This document shows positions 17,279-25,891 of a DNA stretch of 64,000 nucleotides, piece after piece. The number at the start of each line of letters is the position of its first letter. The stretch's first letter is position 1. The notes under the pieces were generated by a model. It worked only from the letters and a program-made list of their open reading frames with translations, searched no databases and was not told the DNA's origin. Made by a program: the position numbers and the translations under genes. Source of the stretch: Streptomyces sp. NBC_01750 (GTDB lineage Bacteria; Actinomycetota; Actinomycetes; Streptomycetales; Streptomycetaceae); assembly GCF_035918095.1 (NCBI RefSeq), contig NZ_CP109137.1, forward strand, positions 1,423,501 through 1,487,500. The letters are read 5' to 3'.

Positions 17279-18154
17279 ATGTCTTGGTTCGAATCATTCA
17301 TCCTCGGGCTCGTCCAGGGGCTGACCGAGTTCCTTCCGATCTCCTCCAGCGCACATCTGCGACTCACCGCCGCGTTCGCCGGCTGGCAGGACCCGGGCGC
17401 GGCGTTCACGGCGATCACCCAGATCGGCACGGAGACGGCCGTTCTCATCTACTTCCGCAAGGACATCGTCCGGATCGTCTCCGCCTGGTCACGCTCGCTC
17501 ACGAACAAGGCGATGCGCAGCGATCATGACGCCCAGATGGGCTGGCTCGTCATCGTCGGCTCTATCCCGATCGGTGTGCTCGGCGTCACCTTCAAGGACC
17601 AGATCGAGGGACCCTTCCGTGATCTGCGGCTGATCGCCACGACCCTGATCGTGATGGGCATCGTCCTCGGCATCGCCGACCGTCTGGCCGCCCGCGACGA
17701 GGCGGGCGGCAAGCACCGCGCCGCCAAGGAGCGCAAGACACTCCAGGAGCTGGGCGTCAAGGACGGTCTGATCTACGGCCTCTGCCAGGCGATGGCCCTG
17801 ATCCCCGGCGTCTCCCGCTCGGGCGCCACGATCAGCGGCGGTCTGCTGATGGGCTACACCCGTGAGGCGGCGGCCCGCTATTCATTCCTGCTGGCCATCC
17901 CGGCCGTCCTGGCCTCCGGTGTCTTCGAGCTGAAGGACGCGAGCCAGGGCGGGCATGTGTCCTGGCCGCAGACGATCTTCGCGACGGTCATTGCCTTCGC
18001 GGTGGGCTACGCGGTGATCGCGTGGTTCATGAAGTTCATCACTACGAAGAGCTTCATGCCGTTCGTGATCTACCGCATCCTGCTGGGAATCGCGCTGTTC
18101 ATCCTGGTCGGAAGTGACACGCTGAGCCCGCACGCGGGTGAGTCGGCCGGTTGA
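17279..18154 (+). CDS. uppP: Undecaprenyl-diphosphatase UppP (BacA)
   Basis: This 291-residue membrane enzyme dephosphorylates undecaprenyl diphosphate on the outer face of the membrane, recycling the carrier for peptidoglycan. The start GLVQGLTEFLPISSSAHL contains the conserved Glu-rich (Q/E)GxTEFLPISSxxH motif, and LIPGVSRSGATISGGL is the second signature. About eight helices are predicted, the usual length. Over-expression of this family gives bacitracin tolerance. No strong SD is visible before ATG 17279. Confidence 0.97.
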   Translation: MSWFESFILGLVQGLTEFLPISSSAHLRLTAAFAGWQDPGAAFTAITQIGTETAVLIYFRKDIVRIVSAWSRSLTNKAMRSDHDAQMGWLVIVGSIPIGVLGVTFKDQIEGPFRDLRLIATTLIVMGIVLGIADRLAARDEAGGKHRAAKERKTLQELGVKDGLIYGLCQAMALIPGVSRSGATISGGLLMGYTREAAARYSFLLAIPAVLASGVFELKDASQGGHVSWPQTIFATVIAFAVGYAVIAWFMKFITTKSFMPFVIYRILLGIALFILVGSDTLSPHAGESAG

Positions 18155-18207
18155 CGCCTGCGGTCGCGGTGAAGACGGCCGTCGTACCGAGGCCGTACCT
18201 TGTGGGC

Positions 18208-18381
18208 ATGTCCCCCTCTCCTCGCCCGTCGGAAACCGTGTTGTCCGCCACCGAGCTGAACGCCCGGATCCGTGAGCTGTGGGCGGACGGGGAGCTGCCC
18301 GACGACCGGCGTCAGGAGTACGAGGCGCTCGTGGTGGAGTGGGCCGCGGTGGCGCTCGATGACATCCACCCCGCAGCCTGA
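18208..18381 (+). CDS. Small acidic protein of unknown function
   Basis: This 57-residue soluble protein is rich in Glu/Asp and Ala, with a predicted helix pair (LNARIRELWADGELPDDRRQE). Codon use is Streptomyces-like and ATG 18208 follows a GGGC spacer. It sits between uppP and another small gene, all on the plus strand. I do not recognise a family. It is probably helical, and protein-binding is a guess. Confidence 0.6.
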   Translation: MSPSPRPSETVLSATELNARIRELWADGELPDDRRQEYEALVVEWAAVALDDIHPAA

Positions 18382-18447
18382 CTTTGGACGAGCACCGCGC
18401 GCACCCCTCGACCTGCGGTCCCGGCGGCTCCGGGGCACTCTGGGGAC

Positions 18448-18663
18448 ATGGCCTGGCAGGCACCGATCGTCGTGGATCCGCCGTCCCCCGGAGGCGGGCG
18501 GCGTGTGACGGTGCGCGGAGAAGTCGTCGGTCTCGCGCACAGCGACAAGGACCTCATCGAGTTCCTGCGGCGGGCCGGACTCGAGGACGCGGACATGATC
18601 CTCGACGATCCGCACCTTGTCGAATGGCGCGGCGGCCGCGCGCACCAGGGGTACGCGGCTTGA
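18448..18663 (+). CDS. Small protein of unknown function
   Basis: This 71-residue protein has a beta-rich start (VTVRGEVVGLAHSDKDLIEFLRRAG) and ends with DPHLVEWRGGRAHQGYAA. G+C-biased third positions support coding. It precedes the RlmG-like methyltransferase by 28 bp on the same strand and may be co-transcribed with it. No known motif was recognised. Confidence 0.65.
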   Translation: MAWQAPIVVDPPSPGGGRRVTVRGEVVGLAHSDKDLIEFLRRAGLEDADMILDDPHLVEWRGGRAHQGYAA

Positions 18664-18691
18664 GCAATCACTCGGCTAGCCTGAGCGCACA

Positions 18692-19849
18692 ATGAACCGT
18701 TTGACGACGTCATGGGGCGGGTTCGACCTCGCCCGCTTCCCCGAGGAGCCTCGCGACCAGCTCCGGGCCTGGTCCGCCGCCGATGAGTACCTTCTCCGGC
18801 GGCTCGAGGGGATCGATGACGCCGGGCCCGCGGACCTCTCGGGCACCGTGGTCGTCGTCGGCGACCGGTGGGGCGCCCTGGTCACCTCGCTGGCGGAGCA
18901 CAGTCCCGTACAGATCACCGACTCCTTCCTCGGCCAGCAGGCGACCCGGGCTAATCTGGCGCGCAACGGGATCGACGCGGACGCGGTGCGGCTGGCGTCG
19001 GTCAGGGACCTGCCGCCGGAGCGGATCGACGTACTGCTGATCCGGGTGCCCAAGAGTCTCGCGCTGCTGGAGGATCAGCTGCACCGTCTGGCGCCCGCCG
19101 TCCACCCGGACACCGTCGTCATCGGTACGGGGATGGTCACCGAGATCCACACCTCCACACTGAAGCTGTTCGAGCGGATCCTCGGTCCGACGCGGACCTC
19201 GCTGGCGGTGAAGAAGGCGCGGCTGATCTTCTGTACGCCCGATCCGCAGCTCGCCCGGGTCCCCAGCCCCTGGCCGCTGCGGTATGCGCTGCCTGCCGAC
19301 GTCGGCGCGCTCGCGGGCCGGAGCGTCACCAACCACGCGGGCATCTTCTGCGCCGAGCGTCTCGACATCGGTACGAGGTTCTTCCTCCGCAGCCTGCCGG
19401 AGCGCCGCGGCACCGAGCGGGTTGTGGATCTGGGCTGCGGCAACGGCGTGATCGGGACGGCCGCCGCGCTGGCCAATCCGGAGGCCACGGTGACGTTCGT
19501 CGACGAATCGTTCTCGGCGGTGGCCTCGGCCGAGGCCACCTACCGGGAGAACGTCGCTTCGGACGCCAAGGCGGAGTTCGTGGTGGGCGACGGGCTGTCC
19601 GGTGTGCCGGACGCGACCGTGGACCTGGTACTGAACAATCCGCCGTTCCACTCGCACCAGGCGACAACGGACGCGACGGCCCGCCGGATGTTCGGCGGAT
19701 CGCGCCGTGTGCTGCGTCCCGGAGGCGAGCTGTGGGTCGTCGGCAACCGCCACCTCGGCTACCACGCGAAGCTGCGGCGCCTCTTCGGCAACTGCGAAGT
19801 CGTCGCGAGCGACCCGAAGTTCGTCGTCCTGCGAGCGGTCAAACGCTGA
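18692..19849 (+). CDS. RlmG/RsmC-like rRNA (guanine-N2)-methyltransferase
   Basis: This 385-residue two-lobed protein has a degenerate N-terminal Rossmann-like half and a C-terminal catalytic half. VVDLGCGNGVIG (around residue 247) binds S-adenosylmethionine and LVLNNPPFHSH (about residue 315) is the N-methyltransferase catalytic NPPF motif. The double-domain layout and length match RlmG (23S G1835) and RsmC (16S G1207). RlmG is slightly favoured on length, but the exact rRNA position cannot be assigned. Confidence 0.88.
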   Translation: MNRLTTSWGGFDLARFPEEPRDQLRAWSAADEYLLRRLEGIDDAGPADLSGTVVVVGDRWGALVTSLAEHSPVQITDSFLGQQATRANLARNGIDADAVRLASVRDLPPERIDVLLIRVPKSLALLEDQLHRLAPAVHPDTVVIGTGMVTEIHTSTLKLFERILGPTRTSLAVKKARLIFCTPDPQLARVPSPWPLRYALPADVGALAGRSVTNHAGIFCAERLDIGTRFFLRSLPERRGTERVVDLGCGNGVIGTAAALANPEATVTFVDESFSAVASAEATYRENVASDAKAEFVVGDGLSGVPDATVDLVLNNPPFHSHQATTDATARRMFGGSRRVLRPGGELWVVGNRHLGYHAKLRRLFGNCEVVASDPKFVVLRAVKR

Positions 19850-19867
19850 CGGCCGCGGCGGGACCGG

Positions 19868-20491
19868 TCATCGGGCCGCGTCCTCCTCGTCCTCCTGCCA
19901 CTGCTTGTAGGGGACACGGGCGATCTCACGTACGCCGCCGAACGTGCCCCACTCGTTCTTGCCCAGCCGGGTGAGCGGCGCGAGCCTCGTCACCTCCGGG
20001 TGCCCGTCCACCACGGCCTCCTCCCTGATCGCCGCGTGCACCACCCGGCCGAAGACGACGGTGGAGTCGCCCAGCCGTACGGTGCTGTGCAGCTCGCACT
20101 CGAGCGCCACCGGCGAGGCCGCGACACGCGGCGGCTTCACGCGCAGGCTCGCCTCACGGGCGACGCCGACCGCGTCGAACTCGCTGATGCCGCGCGGGAA
20201 GTCGGTGGCTGTCGCATTGATCTGCTCGAAGAGCGGTTCGGGCGCGAAGTTGACCACGAAGGCGCCGGTGTCCTCGATATTGCGCAGCGAGTCCTTACGG
20301 CCGACCGACGTGAACTGCACGATGGGCGGCGACACGCAGGAGATGGTGAAGAAGGAGTGCGGGGCGAGGTTGTCGGTTCCCTCGGCGGACGTGGTGGACA
20401 CCCAGGCGATCGGCCTCGGGACGACGGTGGCGGTGAGCAGCCGGTAGAAGGTGTCGCGGTCGCACTGGGCGGGGTCGTAATCGATGCGCAT
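19868..20491 (-). CDS. Flavin reductase-like (FMN-binding split-barrel) protein
   Basis: This 207-residue protein belongs to the flavin reductase/FMN-binding split-barrel family. It shows RPIAWVSTTSAEGTDNLAPHSFF near residues 25-47 and SVGRKDSLRNIEDTGAFVVN, the usual FMN-phosphate and ring-contacting segments. It probably reduces or carries FMN for a partner oxygenase, which is not identified. ATG 20491 is chosen because the family opens close to it. Its 3' end is 18 bp from the convergent methyltransferase stop. Confidence 0.87.
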   Translation of the reverse strand: MRIDYDPAQCDRDTFYRLLTATVVPRPIAWVSTTSAEGTDNLAPHSFFTISCVSPPIVQFTSVGRKDSLRNIEDTGAFVVNFAPEPLFEQINATATDFPRGISEFDAVGVAREASLRVKPPRVAASPVALECELHSTVRLGDSTVVFGRVVHAAIREEAVVDGHPEVTRLAPLTRLGKNEWGTFGGVREIARVPYKQWQEDEEDAAR

Positions 20492-20586
20492 GTGGGCAGT
20501 ATGGCGGGTGCCGCGCACGATCCGCGGGTCCGCGAGAGGCCGCCGGTGGCCGGGGCACGGCGGATGATTCACCTCCCCGAGGACGA

Positions 20587-20694
20587 CCGGCACTCCGGAA
20601 CGTCCTGGTCGCCGTCCGACCGCTCGCGCGGGGGGCGGTTGACGGACCTTCGCGTAGCGGCAGTTGACGGACCCTCGTCTCACCGGAGTGCCGG
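20587..20694. repeat. 12-bp inverted repeat enclosing a direct repeat
   Basis: CCGGCACTCCGG (20587-20598) and CCGGAGTGCCGG (20683-20694) are perfect inverted repeats 84 bp apart. Between them TTGACGGACC occurs twice (20639-20648 and 20664-20673, period 25). The 408-bp gap holding this (20492-20899) contains no supported gene. It may be a control region or a relic of a small element. Confidence 0.55.
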
Positions 20695-20899
20695 CCGATT
20701 CACGGATGGCCGCCGGACGCTGTCCGGCCCCGATGTCCTCACGGATGAACGGCGGGAACCGCTGCGGGCCCTGCGGGGCCTCGACGCGCCCGGCTTCCCG
20801 GACGCCGAACCGACCGAGATCGACCGTTTGCCGACCAAGTGCGGGTGACTGGCGTGCACAGCCCTTGGCGTGGGGCCCGCGCTGCCCGAAACTGACCCG

Positions 20900-21358
20900 A
20901 TGACGCAGCGCGTGGATCTCGCGACCGTGATGGACCGGCTGACCATCGATGAATTGATCACCAGTTACGCGGTGGCCGTGGACGATGCCGACTGGGGCGC
21001 CTACCGGGCTCTGTTCGCAGACGAAGGGCGTGCTGACTACCGCAGCTCGGGCGGCATCGAGGGCCCGGCCGCCGAAGTCGCGGACTGGATGGCGGAGACG
21101 ATGCGGCTCTTTCCCGTACGCCAGCACCTCATCGTCAACCGGCGGCTGCACATCCAGGACCTGGGCGGCTATCCGGGCGACCGTGCCGAGGTGCAGGCGG
21201 ACTATGTGAACCCGATGCGGCTGGAGTCGGGAGACGACTTCGTCTCCGGCGGGCGGTATGCCTTCAGCCTGCTGCGTACGGACGCGGGCTGGCGGCTGCG
21301 CACCGTGGTGATCCACGAGAAGTGGCGGCGGGCCACCGGGGCACCCGCGGGGAGCTGA
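20900..21358 (+). CDS. NTF2-like/SnoaL-type polyketide cyclase-fold protein
   Basis: This 152-residue cone-shaped fold belongs to the SnoaL/ring-hydroxylating beta-subunit-like group. IDELITSYAVAVDDADWGAYRALFADEGRADYR is the usual opening (about residues 16-48), followed by a conserved RQHLIVNRRLHIQD strand and a Trp/Arg end (WRLRTVVIHEKW). Such proteins bind or cyclise small hydrophobic molecules. No substrate can be read. ATG 20900 is the family-typical start. Confidence 0.8.
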   Translation: MTQRVDLATVMDRLTIDELITSYAVAVDDADWGAYRALFADEGRADYRSSGGIEGPAAEVADWMAETMRLFPVRQHLIVNRRLHIQDLGGYPGDRAEVQADYVNPMRLESGDDFVSGGRYAFSLLRTDAGWRLRTVVIHEKWRRATGAPAGS

Positions 21359-21452
21359 CACACCAGGGCGCACTGTCGGTGCCGGTCCCGCTCCCGCACA
21401 CTGGAGGGGACACTGCTCGCGGGCCCTTCCAGGCAGGACGAGGAGGCGCGGC

Positions 21453-23090
21453 ATGCGGATTCCGCCCGCCCGGCGGGAGCGGTTCGATGGGCGCGATCGG
21501 TGGGAGCGCCCGCGGCAGAAGCTGTCGTCTCCCTGGTGGCGCGGCGCGGCCGCGGTGGCGGCAGGGGCGCTGCCGGTGCTTGCCTTCCCGGAGCCGTCCC
21601 TGTGGTGGTTCGCGTATATCGCGCTGGTGCCGTGGATGCTCCTTGTCCGGTCCGCGCCCACAGGTCGCCGTGCGGCGGTCGACGGCTGGCTGGGCGGCAT
21701 CGGTTTCATGATCGCCGTGCACCACTGGCTGGTGCCGAGCCTGCATGTGTTCCTCGTAGTGCTGGCGGCGCTGCTCGGGCTGATGTGGGCGCCGTGGGGG
21801 TGGCTGGTGTGGCGGCTGCTCGGCGGGTCGCCGTCGCCGGTCCGCGCAGCGGCCGCCCTCGCCGCTGTCCCCTCGGGCTGGCTCATGATCGAACTGGCCC
21901 GGTCCTGGGAGGGTTTGGGCGGCCCCTGGGGTCTGCTCGGGGCCAGTCAGTGGGAGGTCTCTCCTGCTCTACGGCTCGCATCGGTGGGTGGCGTGTGGCT
22001 GGTGAGTCTTTTGGTGCTCGCGGTGAATACGGCGTTCACCGTGCTGGTCGCGGTACCACGGGCCCGTACCGCGGCAGTGGGCGGAGGCGTCATCTGCGCG
22101 CTCACCACAACCGCGGCCTGGATCTGGGTCCCGCAGCCCGAGCAGTCGGGCCGGGCCCGGATCGCCGTCGTGCAGCCGGGGGTCGTCGACGGCATCGGCA
22201 GCACTGACCGGCGCTTCGCCCGCAGCGAGGAGCTCACCCGCCAACTGGCGGGCCAGGACGTCGATCTGGTCGTCTGGGGCGAGAGCAGTGTCGGCGCGGA
22301 TCTGCGCGAACGGCCCGATCTCGCGGCACGGATCGCCGTTCTCTCACGCACCGTCGGCGCCGAGGTGCTGGTCAACGTGGACGCCCGGCGTCAGGATGAT
22401 TCCGGCCCGACCGGAATCTTCAAGAGCTCGGTCCTCGTCGGTCCCCAAGGCCCGACGGGCGACCGCTACGACAAGATGCGGCTCGTCCCCTTCGGTGAGT
22501 ACATACCGGCCCGTGCGGTCCTGGGCTGGGCGACCTCGGTGGGCAAGGCCGCGGGCGAGGACCGGCTGCGCGGCAGCCGCCCGGTGGTGATGGTGCTGCC
22601 GGGCGCCGGTGAGAGCGGGCTGCGGCTCGGGCCCCTGGTCTGCTTCGAGTCGGCGTTCCCCGACATGAGCCGGCGGCTCACCCGGGACGGCGCGCAGCTG
22701 CTGATCGCACAGTCGGCAACCTCGTCGTTCCAGGGGAGTTGGGCGCCGGAGCAGCACGCCTCGCTGGCGGCGCTCCGGGCGGCGGAGAGCGGGCGTCCGA
22801 TGGTCCACGCGACGCTCACCGGTGTCAGTGCGGTGTACGGTCCCGGCGGCGGCCGGGTCGGCCGGCCGCTCGGCACGGACAGCAGCACCAGCGCCGTCTA
22901 CGACGTCCCACTGGCCGGCGGCAGGACGCTGTACGTCAGGTTCGGCGACTGGCCGGTCTACGGAGCGCTCGCCGTCCTCGCGGCCCTGTGCGCCGTCGAG
23001 GGCACGCGGTCCTTCAGGCGGCCTGGTCCAGGGACTGCCGCACCACCTGTTCACACAACTCATGAGTCCGCAGCGCATCCTGGGCGGTGA
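21453..23090 (+). CDS. lnt: Apolipoprotein N-acyltransferase Lnt
   Basis: This 545-residue membrane enzyme adds a third acyl chain to lipoproteins at the N-terminal Cys. About eight helices precede a nitrilase-type domain holding the triad E277 (WGESS), K341 (DKMRLVPFGEY) and C397 (VCFES), all intact. Streptomycetes often have two Lnt copies. The last 77 bp overlap the convergent oxidoreductase gene, in the low-complexity C-terminal tail. Confidence 0.95.
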   Translation: MRIPPARRERFDGRDRWERPRQKLSSPWWRGAAAVAAGALPVLAFPEPSLWWFAYIALVPWMLLVRSAPTGRRAAVDGWLGGIGFMIAVHHWLVPSLHVFLVVLAALLGLMWAPWGWLVWRLLGGSPSPVRAAAALAAVPSGWLMIELARSWEGLGGPWGLLGASQWEVSPALRLASVGGVWLVSLLVLAVNTAFTVLVAVPRARTAAVGGGVICALTTTAAWIWVPQPEQSGRARIAVVQPGVVDGIGSTDRRFARSEELTRQLAGQDVDLVVWGESSVGADLRERPDLAARIAVLSRTVGAEVLVNVDARRQDDSGPTGIFKSSVLVGPQGPTGDRYDKMRLVPFGEYIPARAVLGWATSVGKAAGEDRLRGSRPVVMVLPGAGESGLRLGPLVCFESAFPDMSRRLTRDGAQLLIAQSATSSFQGSWAPEQHASLAALRAAESGRPMVHATLTGVSAVYGPGGGRVGRPLGTDSSTSAVYDVPLAGGRTLYVRFGDWPVYGALAVLAALCAVEGTRSFRRPGPGTAAPPVHTTHESAAHPGR

Positions 23091-23919
23091 GCAGCTTTCC
23101 GGCCCGCACGGCGTCGAGGAAGGAGAACACCGACTGCTCGATGCCGCGCTGCCTGGCGACGGGCACCCAGTCGCCGCGCCGCCGTACGCTCGGCTGACCC
23201 TTGTGGTCGACGACCTCCGCGAGGTTGCGGACCTCCCGCTTGGTGTCCTGTCCCGACACCTCGAGGATCTCCTCGGTGGAGCCGCTCATACGGTTCATCG
23301 TCCCGATCGCGGTGAATCCGTCGCCGGACAGCTGCAGCACGACATGGTGCATCAGCCCGTCGACGATCCGCGCCCTCACGTCGGTGTGGTCGACCGGTCC
23401 CGGCACCAGGAAACGCAAGGTGTCGACGACGTGGATGAAGTCGTCGAGGACGAGGGTGCGCGGGTCCTCGGCGAGGCCGACGCGGTTCTTCTGCATCAGG
23501 ATCAGCTCGCGCGGGTGCTCCAGGCACTGGGCGTAGCCGGGCGCGAGACGGCGGTTGAAGCCCACGGCCAGGCTGGTGCCGCGTTCCTCGGCGAGGCCCA
23601 CCAGCCGCTCCGATTCGGCCAGTTCGTAGGCGAGCGGCTTGTCGACGTACGTCGCCACTCCCGCCTCCAGGAGCCGGGTGACGATCTCGGCGTGCGCGGA
23701 GGTCGGAGCGTGCACGAAGGCGGCGTCCAGGCCCGCGGCGAGGAGGGAGCCGAGGTCTGTGTGGCGCCGCTCGGCGGGGATGTGATGGGTATCGGCGACC
23801 CGTGCCAGGGTGGCCGGAGTGCGGGTCTGCAGGTGCAGTTCGACCCCGGGCAGAGTGGTGAGCACCGGCAGATAGGCCTTCTGCGCGATGTCGCCGAGCC
23901 CGATGCAGCCGACCTTCAC
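23014..23919 (-). CDS. Gfo/Idh/MocA-family oxidoreductase
   Basis: The N-terminal Rossmann domain has GCIGLGDIAQKAYLPVL, a GxGxxA-type NAD(P) loop. The substrate-side motif YVDKPLAYELAESE carries the conserved EKP-like Lys (here DKP). At 301 residues it is a compact member. Substrate unknown, probably a sugar or inositol derivative. It overlaps the upstream monooxygenase gene as ATGA (23916-23919) and runs 77 bp into the convergent lnt gene. Confidence 0.87.
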   Translation of the reverse strand: MKVGCIGLGDIAQKAYLPVLTTLPGVELHLQTRTPATLARVADTHHIPAERRHTDLGSLLAAGLDAAFVHAPTSAHAEIVTRLLEAGVATYVDKPLAYELAESERLVGLAEERGTSLAVGFNRRLAPGYAQCLEHPRELILMQKNRVGLAEDPRTLVLDDFIHVVDTLRFLVPGPVDHTDVRARIVDGLMHHVVLQLSGDGFTAIGTMNRMSGSTEEILEVSGQDTKREVRNLAEVVDHKGQPSVRRRGDWVPVARQRGIEQSVFSFLDAVRAGKLLTAQDALRTHELCEQVVRQSLDQAA

Positions 23920-25151
23920 AGGGGCCTCCCTTGGCGCTGTGCCGATTGTCCTTCTGCTGCGTCCTGTGCTCCGGCAGCATACGTGCGCTGCGGCGGCCGC
24001 CAGTCGGCGATGCCGTCGAAGGTCCGCAGGACGAGGCCGGGGCCGAGCCGGGAGACCGTGGACATCAGGGTGTTGCGCACCGCGACGGCCGGGGGGCTGG
24101 TCAGGGACACCAGCCGGGCGATCCGGGCGGACTTGCGGACGACGGCGGTGGTGCGCGGCAGCCGTTCGGCGCTGTAGGCGGCGAGGCCGGCGGCCAAGTC
24201 GCCGTCGGGCGCCGCGTGGTGGGCGAGGACGATGCCGTCCTCGATGGCCTGGTTGCCGCCCTGACCGAGCGTGGGGGCCATGGCGTGGGCGGCGTCGCCC
24301 AGGAGCACGGTGCGGCCCCGGTGGAAGGCGGGCAACGGCTCGATGAGGTGGTGGACATCGTGGCGCAGTACGAGGCCGGGTTCGGCGGCCGAGATGATCG
24401 CGGGGATGGGGTCGTGCCAGGAGCCGAAGCGGCGCAGCAGCTCGGCCTGCTCGTTGTCGGCCGCGCGGGCTCCGGCGCGGGCCACGGCCGCCGCGTACGC
24501 GTAGATCCGGCCGTCCTTGAGCGGCTGGGTGCCCCAGAGCGCGCCGGGTCCCCAGGTCTCGTGGGGTTCGAAGGGCAGGCCGGGCGCGGGGACGACCACT
24601 CGCCAGGTGGTGAGTCCGGAGTAGGAGGGTCCGGGGTGCCCCGGGAACAGAAGACGGCGCACGGCGGAGTTGATGCCCTCGGCACCGATGACCAGGTCGG
24701 CCTCGATCTCTTGGCCTGCAGTGGTGACCCGGGCGGGGCGGCCGCCGGCGACTCCCGGGTCGGCGAGCGCGGCGGGGCTGTCGGTGCGCACGGCGTCGGC
24801 GGGCAGCCGGGCAGTGAGCCGGTCGATCAGGGTGGCGCGGTGGACCAGGACCAGGGGTCCGCCGAAGCGTTCGGCCGCGGCGGCGCTGTTCGTACGCGAC
24901 AGCCGGCGGCCGCCCGGACCGAACATGCCTCCGTCGCCCTGCCAGGCGGCCAGGTCGCGGATGTCGTCGCCGAGGCCGATGACATCGAGGGCGCGCTGGG
25001 CGTTGGGGGCCAGGCCGATACCGGCGCCGACCGGTTCCAGGGATGCGGCGCGCTCCAGGACGGTGACCTGCCAGCCGCTCAGACGCAGGGCCACGGCGGC
25101 GGTCAGTCCACCGATTCCGCTTCCGATGACGACGGCTCGCGGTCCGGGCAC
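23916..25151 (-). CDS. FAD-dependent aromatic monooxygenase
   Basis: The protein has the group A flavin monooxygenase layout: GSGIGGLTAAVALRLSG dinucleotide motif at the N-terminus, an internal DLVIGAEGINSAVR (DG-like motif) and VLLGDAAHAMAPTLGQGGNQ (GD motif) about residue 275. It probably hydroxylates a small aromatic compound. GTG 25151 is favoured by GAGGAGG a few bases upstream. It is followed by, and coupled to, the Gfo/Idh/MocA gene, and is divergent from TetR with operators between. Confidence 0.92.
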   Translation of the reverse strand: MPGPRAVVIGSGIGGLTAAVALRLSGWQVTVLERAASLEPVGAGIGLAPNAQRALDVIGLGDDIRDLAAWQGDGGMFGPGGRRLSRTNSAAAAERFGGPLVLVHRATLIDRLTARLPADAVRTDSPAALADPGVAGGRPARVTTAGQEIEADLVIGAEGINSAVRRLLFPGHPGPSYSGLTTWRVVVPAPGLPFEPHETWGPGALWGTQPLKDGRIYAYAAAVARAGARAADNEQAELLRRFGSWHDPIPAIISAAEPGLVLRHDVHHLIEPLPAFHRGRTVLLGDAAHAMAPTLGQGGNQAIEDGIVLAHHAAPDGDLAAGLAAYSAERLPRTTAVVRKSARIARLVSLTSPPAVAVRNTLMSTVSRLGPGLVLRTFDGIADWRPPQRTYAAGAQDAAEGQSAQRQGRPL

Positions 25152-25205
25152 GGCTCCTCCTCGATGCGTTTGAGGCGCATGACGCACGTGACGGCTGATG
25201 CGCTA

Positions 25206-25245
25206 ACTACACCTGTAGTGTCCTACACCGTACTACAGCTGTAGT
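25206..25245. promoter_or_regulatory. Twin palindromic operators for the TetR-type regulator
   Basis: ACTACAGCTGTAGT (25232-25245) is a perfect 14-bp palindrome. ACTACACCTGTAGT (25206-25219) is a copy differing only at the centre. Centres are 26 bp apart between the divergent monooxygenase and TetR starts, a classic self-repressing arrangement. Confidence 0.8.
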
Positions 25246-25265
25246 CGAAGGGGTAGGTTGAGCTC

Positions 25266-25859
25266 ATGGCCGCACGCACCACCACGAGCACCTCCCGTGC
25301 CGAACTGATCGCCGACGCCGCGCTGGGACTGCTCGCCGAGCGCGGGATGCGCGGCCTCACCCACCGGGCGGTGGACGGGGCCGCCGGGCTCCCGCAGGGC
25401 TCGACGTCCAACTACGCACGCACCCGGCAGGCGCTCCTCGAGGCCGCGGTACGGCGGCTGGCGGAGCGTGAGGCGGCCGTCCTGACCCCGGACGGGCCGC
25501 CGGTACCGGACGGCGGAACGGACGGCCTGCCCGACGCGCTCGCACTCGCGCTCCACCGCTATCTGACCCGCCATCGCGAACTGCTCGTCGCCCGCTACGA
25601 ACTGGCCCTCGAGGCCACACGCCGGCCTGAGTTGCGAGAGTTCTACGACGCGACCGGCAGGCAGTTCCGCGAGCAGCTCACAGCACTGATGGCCGCGGCA
25701 GGCTCCGCCGAACCGGAGCGCCACGCACTGTCGTTGACGGCCTGGTGCGAGGGGCTGATGTTCTCCTGCGCGGCGGGGTCGCACCACGCGGCCGTCCCGG
25801 AACCGGCGGAGTTGCGCACCGGATTCCGAGAGCTGCTGCGCGGGATGCTCGGCGGATAA
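25266..25859 (+). CDS. TetR/AcrR-family transcriptional regulator
   Basis: This 197-residue repressor has an N-terminal HTH (AELIADAALGLLAERGMRGLTHRAVDGAAGLPQGSTS, about residues 12-48) and a C-terminal ligand-binding domain that includes YLTRHRELLVARYELALEA. It probably represses itself and the divergent monooxygenase/oxidoreductase operon through the twin palindromes between them. The inducer may be the monooxygenase substrate (inference). Confidence 0.93.
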   Translation: MAARTTTSTSRAELIADAALGLLAERGMRGLTHRAVDGAAGLPQGSTSNYARTRQALLEAAVRRLAEREAAVLTPDGPPVPDGGTDGLPDALALALHRYLTRHRELLVARYELALEATRRPELREFYDATGRQFREQLTALMAAAGSAEPERHALSLTAWCEGLMFSCAAGSHHAAVPEPAELRTGFRELLRGMLGG

Positions 25860-25891
25860 ACCCGTGGCGGCACGAGGTCCGGTGGTTCAGG

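Noticed and set aside
19868..21886. A 672-codon minus-strand frame
   Set aside because: Only its C-terminal 207 codons match a family (flavin reductase). The rest is low-complexity and covers other genes.
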